Shown one piece after another: positions 24,216-34,927 of a DNA stretch of 39,716 nucleotides. A program made the position numbers and the translations under genes. The notes under the pieces are model-generated. The model was not told where the DNA came from. It searched no databases and was given only the letters and a program-made list of their open reading frames with translations. Every line of letters begins with the position of its first letter. Position 1 is the stretch's first letter. Source of the DNA: Streptomyces lushanensis (GTDB taxonomy: Bacteria; Actinomycetota; Actinomycetes; Streptomycetales; Streptomycetaceae); assembly GCF_001700515.1 (NCBI RefSeq), contig NZ_MAUD01000147.1, positions 1-39,716 on the forward strand, written 5' to 3'.

Positions 24216-24709
24216 GGCTGCTGCTCGACACTCATGTGATCCTCTGGTGGCTCGACGACTCCCCGGAGCTCGCCGACGGCGTCAAGGATCTGCTCGACAC
24301 GGAGCCGGCGGTGTATGCCGGCGCGGTGTCGCCGTGGGAGATCGCCGTCAAACAGTCGCTCGGCAAACTTGACGGGCCCGAGGACCTGGCAGAACGGGCT
24401 CGGGACAGTCAGTTCACACCGTTGCCGGTCACGGCGGGGCACGGCGTCCGCGCGGGCAGGCTGCCCGAGCACCACCGGGATCCGCTCGACCGGCTGCTCA
24501 TCGCCCAGGCACAGATCGAGGGCATGACTCTTCTGACCCGGGACAAATGGATTCCGTACTACGACGTGCAGATCATGCCCGTGCAGAAGCCGCCCCGCGC
24601 CGTCCAGGGGCCGTTCCGCGGTGGCCGGCCGACGAGTTCTGTGAAATTCCTTCCACTCCGGGCCGACGGCCGTACGCTGATGCACAGCACCGGTGGGGGC
24701 CGGTGCTGA
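24212..24709 (+). CDS. PIN-domain toxin (VapC type) with C-terminal extension
   Basis: A 165-residue PIN-domain ribonuclease. Acidic active-site residues are D6 (LLLDTHVIL), E43 (SPWEIAVKQS), D90 or D93 (HRDPLDRLLIAQA) and D111 (LLTRDKWI). VapC toxins cleave tRNA or rRNA; the target here is unknown. The PIN fold normally ends near IPYYDVQIMPV (about residue 124). The 41 further residues (QKPPRAVQGP to the end) are absent from typical relatives, and their last codons fall in a GC-rich hairpin. The extension could come from loss of an earlier stop codon. The start overlaps the antitoxin stop. Confidence 0.9.
   Translation: MRLLLDTHVILWWLDDSPELADGVKDLLDTEPAVYAGAVSPWEIAVKQSLGKLDGPEDLAERARDSQFTPLPVTAGHGVRAGRLPEHHRDPLDRLLIAQAQIEGMTLLTRDKWIPYYDVQIMPVQKPPRAVQGPFRGGRPTSSVKFLPLRADGRTLMHSTGGGRC
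24685..24708 (+). terminator. Hairpin overlapping the end of the toxin gene
   Basis: CAGCACCGG-TGGGGG-CCGGTGCTG is a perfect 9-bp hairpin with a 6-nt loop. It covers the last codons of the toxin frame and is probably the terminator of the toxin-antitoxin unit. Confidence 0.5.
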
Positions 24710-24848
24710 TCAGGGGTGGAGTCAAGTCGGGTACGACGCCCGGGGTGGGGTAGCGGTCAACACACGGCGGCGGCCGTGCCACTGACGTACCACCGCACAC
24801 CGGGCGCCGTGCCCGCGCTGTCCGCTCCCCGCCTTCAGGGGGTGTCCA

Positions 24849-25637
24849 TTGGTACGTATCCGGGTTCTGGTGGTGGACGACCACCGCATCTTCGCCGAGT
24901 CGCTCGCCGCCGCGCTCGCGGCCGAGCCCGATGTGGACGTCGCGGCGGCAGGCAGTGGTCCTGCCGCGCTGCGCTGTCTGGATCGGGGAGCGGCCGAGGG
25001 GCGCAGATTCGATGTGATGCTCGTCGACGCCGACCTCGGCACGGTCGCGGGAGCGGCCGGGAGCACGGCGGCGGGACCGGTTCAGGTGCCGGTCGCGCGC
25101 GCCGTGCCGGACGACGGCGAGGCGGTGCCGGTCGACGGCATCTCGCTGGTCGCCGGAGTCCGCTCCGGCCAGCCGTCCGTCCGTACGGTCGTGCTCGCCG
25201 AGAAGGACGACCCGCGCCGCGCCGCGCTGGCGCTCCAGGCGGGCGCGTCCGGCTGGGTCGCGAAGGACTGCTCGCTCCAACGGCTGCTCGCCGTGATGCG
25301 TGGTGTCCTGCGGGACGAGACGCATCTGCCGCCCGCCCTGCTCACGGGCGTGCTGCGGGAGCTGACGGCCGCGCGCAAGCACCGTACGGAGAGCGAACGG
25401 CTGGTCGAGTCGCTCACACCGCGCGAGCGTGAGGTGCTGCGGTGCATGGTCGCCGGCCTGGGCCGCAAGGCCGTCGCCGAGCGGCTCTTCCTCTCTCCGC
25501 ACACCGTGCGCACGCATATGCAGAACGTGCTGGGGAAGCTGGGCGTGCACTCGACGCTGGCCGCCGTGGCACTGGCGCGCAGGGCCGGAGTGGGTCCGGT
25601 GAGCCTGGCCGCCCAGCCCGCCACGTCAACGGGCTGA
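24849..25637 (+). CDS. LuxR-family response regulator (NarL type), TTG start
   Basis: A 262-residue two-component response regulator without an adjacent kinase. The receiver has VVDDHRIF, and the phosphoacceptor is D60 in FDVMLVDADLG, but an unusual insert of about 40 residues follows (about 65-105, GAAGSTAAGPVQVPVARAVP). The switch position reads VVLAEKDD, and the Lys in GWVAKDC is kept. The LuxR HTH is typical (LTPREREVLRCMVAGLGRKA, then HTVRTHMQNVLGKLG, about 185-240). The start is a TTG at 24849, with AGGGGGTG 5 nt upstream; no ATG or GTG is suitably placed. It resembles the regulator at 19508 and may be a distant paralogue. A hairpin terminator follows directly. Confidence 0.88.
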   Translation: MVRIRVLVVDDHRIFAESLAAALAAEPDVDVAAAGSGPAALRCLDRGAAEGRRFDVMLVDADLGTVAGAAGSTAAGPVQVPVARAVPDDGEAVPVDGISLVAGVRSGQPSVRTVVLAEKDDPRRAALALQAGASGWVAKDCSLQRLLAVMRGVLRDETHLPPALLTGVLRELTAARKHRTESERLVESLTPREREVLRCMVAGLGRKAVAERLFLSPHTVRTHMQNVLGKLGVHSTLAAVALARRAGVGPVSLAAQPATSTG

Positions 25638-25644
25638 CCGACGC

Positions 25645-25678
25645 CGCCGGACGGGCGAGGAAACCCGCCCGTCCGGCG
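25645..25678 (+). terminator. Hairpin terminator after the second LuxR gene
   Basis: A perfect 13-bp inverted repeat (25645-25657 with 25666-25678, arm CGCCGGACGGGCG) with an 8-nt loop, beginning 7 nt after the stop codon. Confidence 0.75.
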
Positions 25679-25862
25679 AAGCGCGCGGGTGTCGGTGGCG
25701 GTGCGCCGGTGCCGGTGACCGGAGTGCGGGACCGGCGCGTACGGCCGGTGGCGAGGGGTACGTACCGGACCTGGCCGGGGCCTACGGACCGGTTCGGACC
25801 GGGGCTCGCTTCGCTATCCGTGTCCGGGGACCGCGCAACCGGTCCGACGGGACAACCCGGCC

Positions 25863-26099
25863 GTGAACACCATCCCGCGAACGCCCATCCACTGCGTTGT
25901 CGGCGAGCCGGAAGGCTTTGCCCGGCGACCCGTCCCCGCGATACAGCCGAACGGTGCGCCCGCACAGGTGTGGGAACTGGCGACCGGCCGCGACTGCATG
26001 ATCACCCTGCCGACCGAGCTCGCCGGCCTCCTGCTCAAGCTCGGCCGAGCCGCTGAGCCGGCGTCGGCCGCACCGGTGGCGGGGGGCAGGGGCTGTTGA
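25863..26099 (+). CDS. Small hypothetical protein
   Basis: A 78-residue frame starting with GTG at 25863; a weak GGGA stands about 12 nt upstream. The product begins MNTIPRTPIHCVVGEPEGFA and has a central WELATGRDCMITLPTELAGL segment followed by LLLKLG. Third-position GC is high and there are no rare codons, as in real Streptomyces genes. No signal peptide or known domain was recognised. It lies between the LuxR terminator and the convergent tamR gene, whose stop is 27 nt away. It could be a chance frame. Confidence 0.5.
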   Translation: MNTIPRTPIHCVVGEPEGFARRPVPAIQPNGAPAQVWELATGRDCMITLPTELAGLLLKLGRAAEPASAAPVAGGRGC

Positions 26100-26126
26100 C
26101 CGTTGCAGGAGGAGGCCGGACCGGGC

Positions 26127-26624
26127 CTAGCTGGGGATGTTGTCGAACGGCGCTGTCAACTGGCGGAGCAGTCCCGCCAGTTCGGCCCGCTGCGCCCGGG
26201 AGAGCTCCGCGAGGATCGCGCGTTCCTGGGCCAGCAGCCCGGCGAGCGCCTGGTCCGCTCGGTCGCGGCCCTCCGCGGTCAGCCGGACCAGCACCCCGCG
26301 CCGGTCGTTGGGGTCGGGCAGCCGCTCGACCAGGCCCTTCTGCGCCAGCCGGTCGATACGGTTCGTCATCGTGCCGGAGGTGACCAGGGTCTGGGTCAGC
26401 AACTGTCCGGGGGAGAGCTGATACGGGTCGCCGGCGCGCCGCAGCGAGGTCAGCACGTCGAACTCCCACGGCTCCAGAGCGTGCTCCGAGAACGCGATCC
26501 GGCGCGCGCGGTCGAGATGACGGGCCAGCCTGCTGACACGGCTGAGGACCTCGAGCGGTTCCACGTCGAGGTCGGGGCGCTCCCGGCGCCATGCCGCTGT
26601 CAGTCGGTCGACCTCGTCCTCCAT
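26127..26624 (-). CDS. tamR: MarR-family regulator, TamR type
   Basis: A 165-residue winged-helix repressor beginning MEDEVDRLTAAWRRERPDLD. The winged helix is at about 65-125: QLSPGQLLTQTLVTSGTMTN as the HTH and RLPDPNDRRGVLVRLTAEG as the wing with its DRR motif. It is divergent from a trans-aconitate methyltransferase gene; in S. coelicolor the TamR regulator has the same arrangement and releases DNA on binding citrate, aconitate or isocitrate. A perfect palindrome, TCTTGACGTCAAGA, lies 36 nt upstream. ATG 26624 has no clear ribosome site. The assignment as TamR rests on context and the family. Confidence 0.88.
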   Translation of the reverse strand: MEDEVDRLTAAWRRERPDLDVEPLEVLSRVSRLARHLDRARRIAFSEHALEPWEFDVLTSLRRAGDPYQLSPGQLLTQTLVTSGTMTNRIDRLAQKGLVERLPDPNDRRGVLVRLTAEGRDRADQALAGLLAQERAILAELSRAQRAELAGLLRQLTAPFDNIPS

Positions 26625-26659
26625 GGCGATCAGTGTAAAGGGTCCCTCGATATGAAGTC

Positions 26660-26673
26660 TCTTGACGTCAAGA
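26660..26673. promoter_or_regulatory. Operator palindrome between tamR and tam
   Basis: TCTTGACGTCAAGA is a perfect 14-bp palindrome in the 132-nt divergent region. Its size and symmetry are those of MarR-family operators (TTGA-TCAA core). It is 36 nt from tamR and 84 nt from tam. Confidence 0.65.
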
Positions 26674-26756
26674 TATCTCGCGGTGCAGGCTGGGACCGAA
26701 CGGCCCGGACCGCTCCGGCAGGCCGGCCGACCCGTAATCGCGATGGGGGCTCGTCC

Positions 26757-27656
26757 ATGCACTCCGTACCGTCCACACCCTCCGTGCCTTCCGCGCCGAC
26801 CTGGGACCCGGCCCAGTACCTCCGGCACGCCGGCCACCGCAGCCGCCCGTTCCTGGACCTGCTGGCCCGCGTTCCCGAACCGCCCGGCGCCGGGTCCGCC
26901 GAGCCCGCCGGGTCCAGCGGATCCACCGGGCCTTCCGGGCCTTCCGGGCCGCTCAGGGTCGCCGACCTCGGCTGCGGCCCCGGCAATGTCACCGCGCTGA
27001 TCGCCGACCGCTGGCCCACCGCCCGTATCACCGGCTTCGACAACTCCCCGGAGATGCTCGACCGGGCGAGGAGGGAGTACGCCGGACCCACGCCGGGCGG
27101 CGGAGCGATGGACTTCCGGAGCGCCGACCTCGCGCACTGGGCGCCCGCGGAACCGTACGGTCTGATCGTCTCCAACGCCGCCCTCCAGTGGGTCCCCGGC
27201 CACGCCGACTCCTTCGCCGGCTGGCTCGACGGCCTGGTGCCCGGTGGCGTCCTCGCCTTCCAGGTGCCCGGCAACTTCGGCGCGCCGAGCCACACGCTCC
27301 TCACCGAGCTGTGCGAGTCCCCGCGCTGGCGCGAGCGGCTGGCACACTCCGGCCGGCGTGTCGACACCGTGCCGGAACCCGCCGACTATCTCGCGCGCCT
27401 GACGGACCTGGGCTGCACGGCGGACGTCTGGGAGACCACCTACGTCCAGCGGCTCACCGGCGAGGACCCGGTCCTCGACTGGGTGAAGGGGACGGCGCTG
27501 CGGCCCGTCCTCACCGCACTCGCCGACGACGCGCGGGCGGCGGCGGAATTCACCGACGAGTACCGCGCCCTGCTCCACGAGGCCTACCCGCCGGGCCCCC
27601 ACGGCACGGTCTTCCCCTTCCGCCGCGTCTTCGCCGTCGCCCACAAGAGGCCCTGA
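26757..27656 (+). CDS. tam: Trans-aconitate 2-methyltransferase
   Basis: A 299-residue SAM-dependent methyltransferase that methylates trans-aconitate, an inhibitor of aconitase. SAM motif I is in VADLGCGPGNVTALI (about residue 64), GFDNSPEMLDRAR is motif II, and SNAALQWVPGH is the loop typical of Tam. The C-terminus (FRRVFAVAHKRP) ends like other Tam proteins. The insert GAGSAEPAGSSGSTGPSGPS before motif I is low-complexity. ATG 26757 has GGGGG 7 nt upstream. It is divergent from the MarR-family gene, with a palindromic operator between them. Confidence 0.9.
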   Translation: MHSVPSTPSVPSAPTWDPAQYLRHAGHRSRPFLDLLARVPEPPGAGSAEPAGSSGSTGPSGPSGPLRVADLGCGPGNVTALIADRWPTARITGFDNSPEMLDRARREYAGPTPGGGAMDFRSADLAHWAPAEPYGLIVSNAALQWVPGHADSFAGWLDGLVPGGVLAFQVPGNFGAPSHTLLTELCESPRWRERLAHSGRRVDTVPEPADYLARLTDLGCTADVWETTYVQRLTGEDPVLDWVKGTALRPVLTALADDARAAAEFTDEYRALLHEAYPPGPHGTVFPFRRVFAVAHKRP

Positions 27657-27710
27657 GGCGGTACGCGCTCCATGCCGCGCCCGCGGCGTCGCGCGCCGCC
27701 TGCCATGACC

Positions 27711-27740
27711 GGGGACCCCCCTGTCATGACCGGGGTCCCC
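27711..27740 (+). terminator. Hairpin downstream of tam
   Basis: GGGGACCCC at 27711-27719 pairs with GGGGTCCCC at 27732-27740 around a 12-nt loop. It lies inside a short repeat of CATGACCGGGG. Confidence 0.45.
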
Positions 27741-27782
27741 TGCCAGGACGGGGGAGTCATGACCCGAGGCCGACGGGTCCCG

Positions 27783-27829
27783 GACGCCGCGAACGCCGTA
27801 CAGCCGTACAGACGCCGCGAACGCCGTAC
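27783..27829 (+). repeat. 19-bp direct repeat between tam and the TetR gene
   Basis: GACGCCGCGAACGCCGTAC occurs at 27783-27801 and 27811-27829. The second copy also forms the left arm of the following hairpin. Confidence 0.7.
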
Positions 27830-27857
27830 GGGTGGCGTCTCCCGTACGGCGTTCGCG
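27816..27857 (-). terminator. Hairpin terminator after the TetR gene
   Basis: A perfect 17-bp inverted repeat (27816-27832 with 27841-27857, arm CGCGAACGCCGTACGGG) with an 8-nt loop, 30 nt past the TetR stop. It may serve tam from the other side too. Confidence 0.75.
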
Positions 27858-27887
27858 CACCTCGCTCCGCCGCCGCGCTCACGCGGA

Positions 27888-28586
27888 TCAGATCTTGCGG
27901 TGGCCTATCAGCCGGGGCTTCGGCTCCAGCCCCTCCAGGCCGTGCCAGGCCAGATTCACCAGATGCGCCGCGACCTCGGCCTTCTTCGGCCGCCGGGTGT
28001 CCACCCACCACTGGCCGGTCAGCGCCACCATGCCCACCAGCGCCTGCGCGTACAGCGGCGCCAGCTTCGGATCGAAGCCGCGCGCCTTGAACTCCATCCC
28101 GAGAATGTCCTCGACCTGGGTGGCGATGTCGCTGATCAGCGAAGCGAAGGTACCCGTGGACTGCGCGACCGGGGAGTCACGCACCAGGATGCGGAAACCG
28201 TCCGTATACGTCTCGATGTAGTCGAGCAGCGCGAACGCGGCCTGTTCCAGCAGCTCACGAGGGTGCCCGGCGGTCAGCGCACCCGTGACCATGTCCAGGA
28301 GCTGACGCATCTCGCGGTCCACGACCACCGCGTACAGCCCTTCCTTGCCGCCGAAGTGCTCGTACACGACGGGCTTGGACACCCCGGCCTTCGCCGCGAT
28401 CTCCTCCACCGACGTGGCCTCGAAGCCCTTCTCGGCGAAGACCGTACGGCCGATGTCCAGCAGCTGCTCACGGCGTTCCGCACCGGTCATCCGGACCCGG
28501 CGGGCGCGTCGGCTCCCGGTGGTCCGGCCCTTCTCGGGACTGCCCTGCTTGCTGGTACTGCCGTCGATCGCCACGGTGCCCATCAT
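27888..28586 (-). CDS. TetR-family transcriptional regulator
   Basis: A 232-residue repressor. The N-terminal HTH spans about residues 32-80 (ERREQLLDIGRTVFAEKGFE, TSVEEIAAKAGVSKPVVYEH, FGGKEGLYAVV); the rest is the ligand-binding helical domain. A basic stretch before the HTH (EKGRTTGSRRARRVRM) is an N-terminal extension. The ATG at 28586 overlaps the stop of the desaturase gene (ATGA), so the two are translated together, and the regulator probably senses acyl-CoA or fatty acids and controls the desaturase, as DesT-type TetR proteins do. That role is inference. It begins MMGTVAIDG; a second ATG one codon downstream (28583) is also possible. Confidence 0.92.
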   Translation of the reverse strand: MMGTVAIDGSTSKQGSPEKGRTTGSRRARRVRMTGAERREQLLDIGRTVFAEKGFEATSVEEIAAKAGVSKPVVYEHFGGKEGLYAVVVDREMRQLLDMVTGALTAGHPRELLEQAAFALLDYIETYTDGFRILVRDSPVAQSTGTFASLISDIATQVEDILGMEFKARGFDPKLAPLYAQALVGMVALTGQWWVDTRRPKKAEVAAHLVNLAWHGLEGLEPKPRLIGHRKI

Positions 28587-29575
28587 GCCTTGGCAGGTGC
28601 GCTCTTGCGCCGGGCGTCCACGCGGGAAGCGCTGGGCCAGCGCACGTCGGAGGCCCATCCGAGCAGCTCGAACCAGCGGATGATCCTGGCGCTGGAATCG
28701 ATCTGGCCCCTGAGCACGCCGTGCCGCGCGCTGGTCGGGTCCGCGTGGTGCAGGTTGTGCCACGACTCGCCGCAGGAGAGGACCGCGAGCCACCACACAT
28801 TGCCCGAACGGTCACGCGACTTGAAGGGACGCTTGCCGACCGCGTGGCAGATCGAGTTGATCGACCAGGTGACATGGTGCAGCAGCGCCACCCGGACCAG
28901 CGAGCCCCAGAAGAACGCCGTGAAGGCACCCCACCAGGACATCGTCACCAGCCCGCCGACCAGCGGCGGAAGCGCCAGCGAGACGACCGTCCACAGCGCG
29001 AACTGCCGGGAGATCGAGCGGATGGCGGGATCCTTGATCAGATCCGGCGCGTACTTGTGCTGCGGTGTCTGCTCCTCGTCGAACAGCCAGCCGATATGCG
29101 CCCACCACAGCCCCTTCAGCAGGGCCGGCAGCGTCTCGCCGAAGCGCCAGGGCGAGTGGGGGTCACCCTCGGCGTCCGAATACTTGTGATGCTTGCGGTG
29201 GTCCGCCACCCAGCGGACCAGCGGGCCCTCCACGGCGAGCGAACCGGCCACGGCGAGCGCGATCCGCAGCGGGCGGCTCGCCTTGAAGGAACCATGCGTG
29301 AAGTAACGGTGATAGCCGATCGTGACGCCATGGCAGCCGATGTAGTACATCGCCACCATCAGGCCCAGATCGAGCCAGCTCACCCCTCCCCACATCCAGG
29401 CCAGCGGCACCGCCGCGAGCAGGGCGAGGAAGGGGATGGCGATGAAGAGCAGCAGAGCGACCTGCTCGATGGTCCCCTTGCTGTCCCCGCCGAGCGTGGC
29501 GGAGGGAAGCGGCTCGCCGTCGGCGGGCTGGGGAGGAAGGGAGGAATCTTCGATCACATCGGGGGGTGTGGTCAT
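28583..29575 (-). CDS. Acyl-CoA desaturase (membrane fatty acid delta-9 type)
   Basis: A 330-residue membrane di-iron desaturase that introduces a double bond into acyl chains, adjusting membrane fluidity. All three His boxes are present: HRYFTH (about 109), HRKHH (about 146) and HNLHH (about 283). Two pairs of hydrophobic segments flank them (IEQVALLLFIAIPFLALLAA, LDLGLMVAMYYIG, WTVVSLALPPLVGG, AFTAFFWGSLV). A soluble acidic N-terminus precedes the helices. ATG 29575 was chosen because AGGGG stands 8 nt upstream. The stop overlaps the TetR start. It is divergent from ppc, with 241 nt between them. Confidence 0.94.
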   Translation of the reverse strand: MTTPPDVIEDSSLPPQPADGEPLPSATLGGDSKGTIEQVALLLFIAIPFLALLAAVPLAWMWGGVSWLDLGLMVAMYYIGCHGVTIGYHRYFTHGSFKASRPLRIALAVAGSLAVEGPLVRWVADHRKHHKYSDAEGDPHSPWRFGETLPALLKGLWWAHIGWLFDEEQTPQHKYAPDLIKDPAIRSISRQFALWTVVSLALPPLVGGLVTMSWWGAFTAFFWGSLVRVALLHHVTWSINSICHAVGKRPFKSRDRSGNVWWLAVLSCGESWHNLHHADPTSARHGVLRGQIDSSARIIRWFELLGWASDVRWPSASRVDARRKSAPAKA

Positions 29576-29816
29576 TGGGGGTCCCCTGGGGTGAGGAATG
29601 GGCCTGGGGTGAGAAATGGGGCGGAACTGGAGCGGAAACCTCGATACGGGTGCGTAACCTACGGCATCGTAAGTATGGCAGCGCCGAACGCCGCGACAAG
29701 AGGCCTGTGGATAACACCAGGCGAAGGACACCTATCCTTGTGGTCGTCGGACAGCGCGGTCCGCGAAGTCTCCAGAACCCTCCAGACGTGCTCTAACACT
29801 GCAAGGAGCCGCACCT

Positions 29817-32546
<2,730 letters not shown>

Positions 32547-32605
32547 CGGGTTTCCCGCCGTTTTCCCGCCCGCCGTTTCCCGCCGTACGTAGCGACACCG
32601 TTACC

Positions 32606-32645
32606 GGCACCGCCCCGCTCCGGGCTTCCGGAGCGGGGCGGTGCC
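32606..32645. terminator. Strong hairpin terminator after ppc
   Basis: A perfect 18-bp stem (32606-32623 with 32628-32645, arm GGCACCGCCCCGCTCCGG) with a 4-nt loop. It is 59 nt after the ppc stop and 118 nt from the convergent membrane protein gene, so it can act in both directions. Confidence 0.85.
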
Positions 32646-32762
32646 ATGAGGTATGTGCGGTGCGGTGCGCTCGTGCGTCGCGCGGTACGGGCGGCTTCCT
32701 GCGGTACGGGCGCCGCGTACGGTGCCCGGTCCGGGAGGCGCTCGCGCGGTACGCGCCGCCGG

Positions 32763-33239
32763 TCAGACCGCGAAGAACGCGGCCAGCAGCAGCGCCCCGC
32801 CCGCCAGCGCCGTCCCCCACGCCGTCCGGGTCAGTCCCAGCCCGCCGCCGACGATCAGAGAGGCCAGCAGCAGCGCCCCGCCGAGCGGAACCCACGCGTA
32901 CAGCAGACCGGGCGTACCCGTACGCACCAGCTCGTCCGTGTCGGGCTTCACCACGACCGGGAACCGCTCGCCCTTCTTCACGGCCACCGACTGCCCGATC
33001 CTCATTCCGGCGCGCGGCCCCTGCGGTCCGTCCGGGTCGTAGGGCCCGGTGCAGCTCTGGTCCACGCAGCGCTCCACCGTCAGCGTGCCGTGCTCACGGC
33101 CCTTGGCGAGCACCACGTGCTGGGCCGAGGTCCAGGACGACCAGACGCCGGCGACCAGCAGCAGCAGGGCCACACAGGCCATCGCCGCCCGGCGGCCGAA
33201 CGACAGCACGCGGTCGGAATTGCTCCGCTTCCCCTTCAT
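32763..33239 (-). CDS. Small integral membrane protein of unknown function
   Basis: A 158-residue protein with a basic N-terminus (MKGKRSNSDRVLSFGRR), a first helix (AAMACVALLLLVAGVWSSW), an extracytoplasmic loop of about 75 residues with two Cys (VERCVDQSCTGPYDPDG) that may form a disulfide, and two closely spaced C-terminal helices (GLLYAWVPLGGALLLASLIV; TALAGGALLLAAFFAV). It resembles Streptomyces membrane proteins with no assigned role. ATG 33239 has AAGGA about 10 nt upstream. It follows pth on the same strand after 74 nt and may be in its operon. Confidence 0.8.
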   Translation of the reverse strand: MKGKRSNSDRVLSFGRRAAMACVALLLLVAGVWSSWTSAQHVVLAKGREHGTLTVERCVDQSCTGPYDPDGPQGPRAGMRIGQSVAVKKGERFPVVVKPDTDELVRTGTPGLLYAWVPLGGALLLASLIVGGGLGLTRTAWGTALAGGALLLAAFFAV

Positions 33240-33313
33240 AGGGCGGGATCCTTGGCCATGGGCGCACGCCCGGTCAACTTCCGGCCGCGGAACGACGGCG
33301 TATGCGGAGGTTG

Positions 33314-33919
33314 TCAGGAGTTGTACGTGCTCTGGGCCCGCTCCAGGCCCTCCAGCACCAGCGCCTCCACCGCGTCCGCCGCCCGGTCCACGAAGTAGTC
33401 CAGCTCCTTGCGCTCCGCAGGCGAGAAGTCCTTCAGCACGAAGTCGGCCACCTGCATCCGGCCCGGCGGCCGGCCGATCCCGAAGCGCACCCGGTGGTAG
33501 CCGGGACCCATCGCCTTCGTCATCGACTTCAGCCCGTTGTGGCCGTTGTCCCCGCCGCCCAGCTTCAGCCGCAGCGTGCCGTAGTCGATGTCCAGCTCGT
33601 CATGGACCGCGACGATCCGCTCGATCGGCACCTTGTAGAAGTCACGCAGCCCGACGACCGGGCCGCCGGAGAGATTCATGTACGAGGTGGGCCTGGCCAG
33701 CACGACACGGCGGTTCGCGGGACCGGGCGGACCGATGCGGCCCTCGACCACCGTGGCCTGCGCCTTCTGCGCCCGCCGGAACGAGCCGCCGATACGGGCC
33801 GCCAGCAGATCGGCCACCATGAACCCGACGTTGTGCCGGTTGGCCGCATAGCCCGGCCCCGGGTTCCCCAGCCCCACGATCAGCCAGGGGGCCTGGGGGG
33901 CGTTGGCATCTGTCGTCAT
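33314..33919 (-). CDS. pth: Peptidyl-tRNA hydrolase
   Basis: A 201-residue enzyme that releases peptidyl-tRNA dropped from ribosomes. The signature [20 protein letters not shown] contains the catalytic His; the catalytic Asp is in [19 protein letters not shown], and the Asn in [24 protein letters not shown] is also a family motif. ATG 33919 gives [16 protein letters not shown]; an ATG at 33940 would add 7 residues. A terminator-like hairpin lies between pth and rplY, so pth may have its own promoter although it follows rplY as in other actinomycetes. Confidence 0.96.
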   Translation of the reverse strand: MTTDANAPQAPWLIVGLGNPGPGYAANRHNVGFMVADLLAARIGGSFRRAQKAQATVVEGRIGPPGPANRRVVLARPTSYMNLSGGPVVGLRDFYKVPIERIVAVHDELDIDYGTLRLKLGGGDNGHNGLKSMTKAMGPGYHRVRFGIGRPPGRMQVADFVLKDFSPAERKELDYFVDRAADAVEALVLEGLERAQSTYNS

Positions 33920-34017
33920 CCGCGCTGCGTCTCCTCGCATACGTATACGGGTGCGGAACGAACGTACGGGTGGTGTGCCCGCGCCCGGCGCTCCGCCCGG
34001 TGCCTCGTACAGGCGAA

Positions 34018-34053
34018 CGGGGTGGCAGGGCCGCCGACGGCCCTGCCACCCCG
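34018..34053 (-). terminator. Hairpin terminator between rplY and pth
   Basis: A perfect 16-bp stem (34018-34033 with 34038-34053, arm CGGGGTGGCAGGGCCG) and 4-nt loop CCGA, 18 nt after the rplY stop. Confidence 0.8.
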
Positions 34054-34071
34054 TGGGGCACAGCGTACGGA

Positions 34072-34662
34072 TCAGGCCTCGGCGCCCTCGGCGGCGCCCT
34101 CGCCCTCCGCGGCCGGCTCCTCGGCCTGCGCGGCCAGGATCTGGATGACGACCGCGTCCTCGTCCGTGACGAGCGTCGTGCCCGACGGCAGCGGGACATC
34201 CTTGGCCACGATCGAGTCACCGGCGTCCAGGCCCGCGACGGAGACCGTGACGGACTCCGGGATGTGGGTGGCCTCGGCCTCGACGGTCAGGGTGTTGAGC
34301 ACGTTCTCCAGCAGGTTGGCGCCCGGCGCCAGGTCGCCCTCGGTGTGCACCGCGACCTCGACGGTGACCTTCTCGCCGCGCTTCACCGCGAGCAGGTCGA
34401 CATGCTCGATGAAGCCCTTGATCGCGTTGCGCTGCACGGCCTTCGGGATCACCAGCTCCTTGCGGCCCTCGATGTCCAGACCGAGCAGCGCGTTCGCGGT
34501 CTTCAGCGCCATCATCAGGTCATGGCCCGGCAGGGTCACGTGGACGGTGTCGGCGCCGTGGCCGTAGATGACCGCGGGAACCCTGTTGGCGCGACGGGTA
34601 CGGCGGGCGGCGCCCTTGCCGAACTCGGTACGGATCTCGGCGCTGATCTTGACTTCAGCCAT
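34072..34662 (-). CDS. rplY: 50S ribosomal protein L25/general stress protein Ctc
   Basis: A 196-residue long-form (CTC-type) L25 that binds 5S rRNA. The N-terminal L25 domain spans about 1-90 ([54 protein letters not shown]); the TL5 domain follows (about 95-180). The C-terminus is an Ala/Glu low-complexity tail ([17 protein letters not shown]). ATG 34662 has GAGGAG 8 nt upstream. The order glmU-prs-rplY-pth is widely conserved in Gram-positive bacteria. Long intergenic spacers on both sides suggest separate promoters. Confidence 0.96.
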   Translation of the reverse strand: MAEVKISAEIRTEFGKGAARRTRRANRVPAVIYGHGADTVHVTLPGHDLMMALKTANALLGLDIEGRKELVIPKAVQRNAIKGFIEHVDLLAVKRGEKVTVEVAVHTEGDLAPGANLLENVLNTLTVEAEATHIPESVTVSVAGLDAGDSIVAKDVPLPSGTTLVTDEDAVVIQILAAQAEEPAAEGEGAAEGAEA

Positions 34663-34774
34663 GGCTGCACTCCTCGTAGAAACGGGCGGAAGGTGACCGG
34701 AATCGGCCGTCACCCGGCCCCGACAGGCCTGCTACGAAGAGCGCGTCGATAACGGACCGCCGCACCGGAACAGT

Positions 34775-34826
34775 GCGGCCTCCCCTCGCCGAGCAACTCG
34801 CCGAGTCTACCCGGCGGGGAGGCCGC
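34775..34826 (-). terminator. Hairpin between prs and rplY
   Basis: GCGGCCTCCCC at 34775-34785 pairs with GGGGAGGCCGC at 34816-34826. The loop holds two copies of CTCGCCGAG. It could end the prs transcript or be part of the rplY leader. Confidence 0.45.
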
Positions 34827-34880
34827 CTCAGAAATCGATCAACCGGCTACCGGCCGAAGAGCCGGCACGGGGGGCGCCGA

Positions 34881-34927
34881 TGCCCGCCGTGCCACGCCTG
34901 CGTACCTGCCCGCCGTGCCACGCCTGC
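34881..34927 (+). repeat. 21-bp direct repeat downstream of prs
   Basis: TGCCCGCCGTGCCACGCCTG plus C occurs at 34881-34901 and 34907-34927 (period 26). Related CCGTACTACGC copies follow twice before the prs stop codon. Confidence 0.7.
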
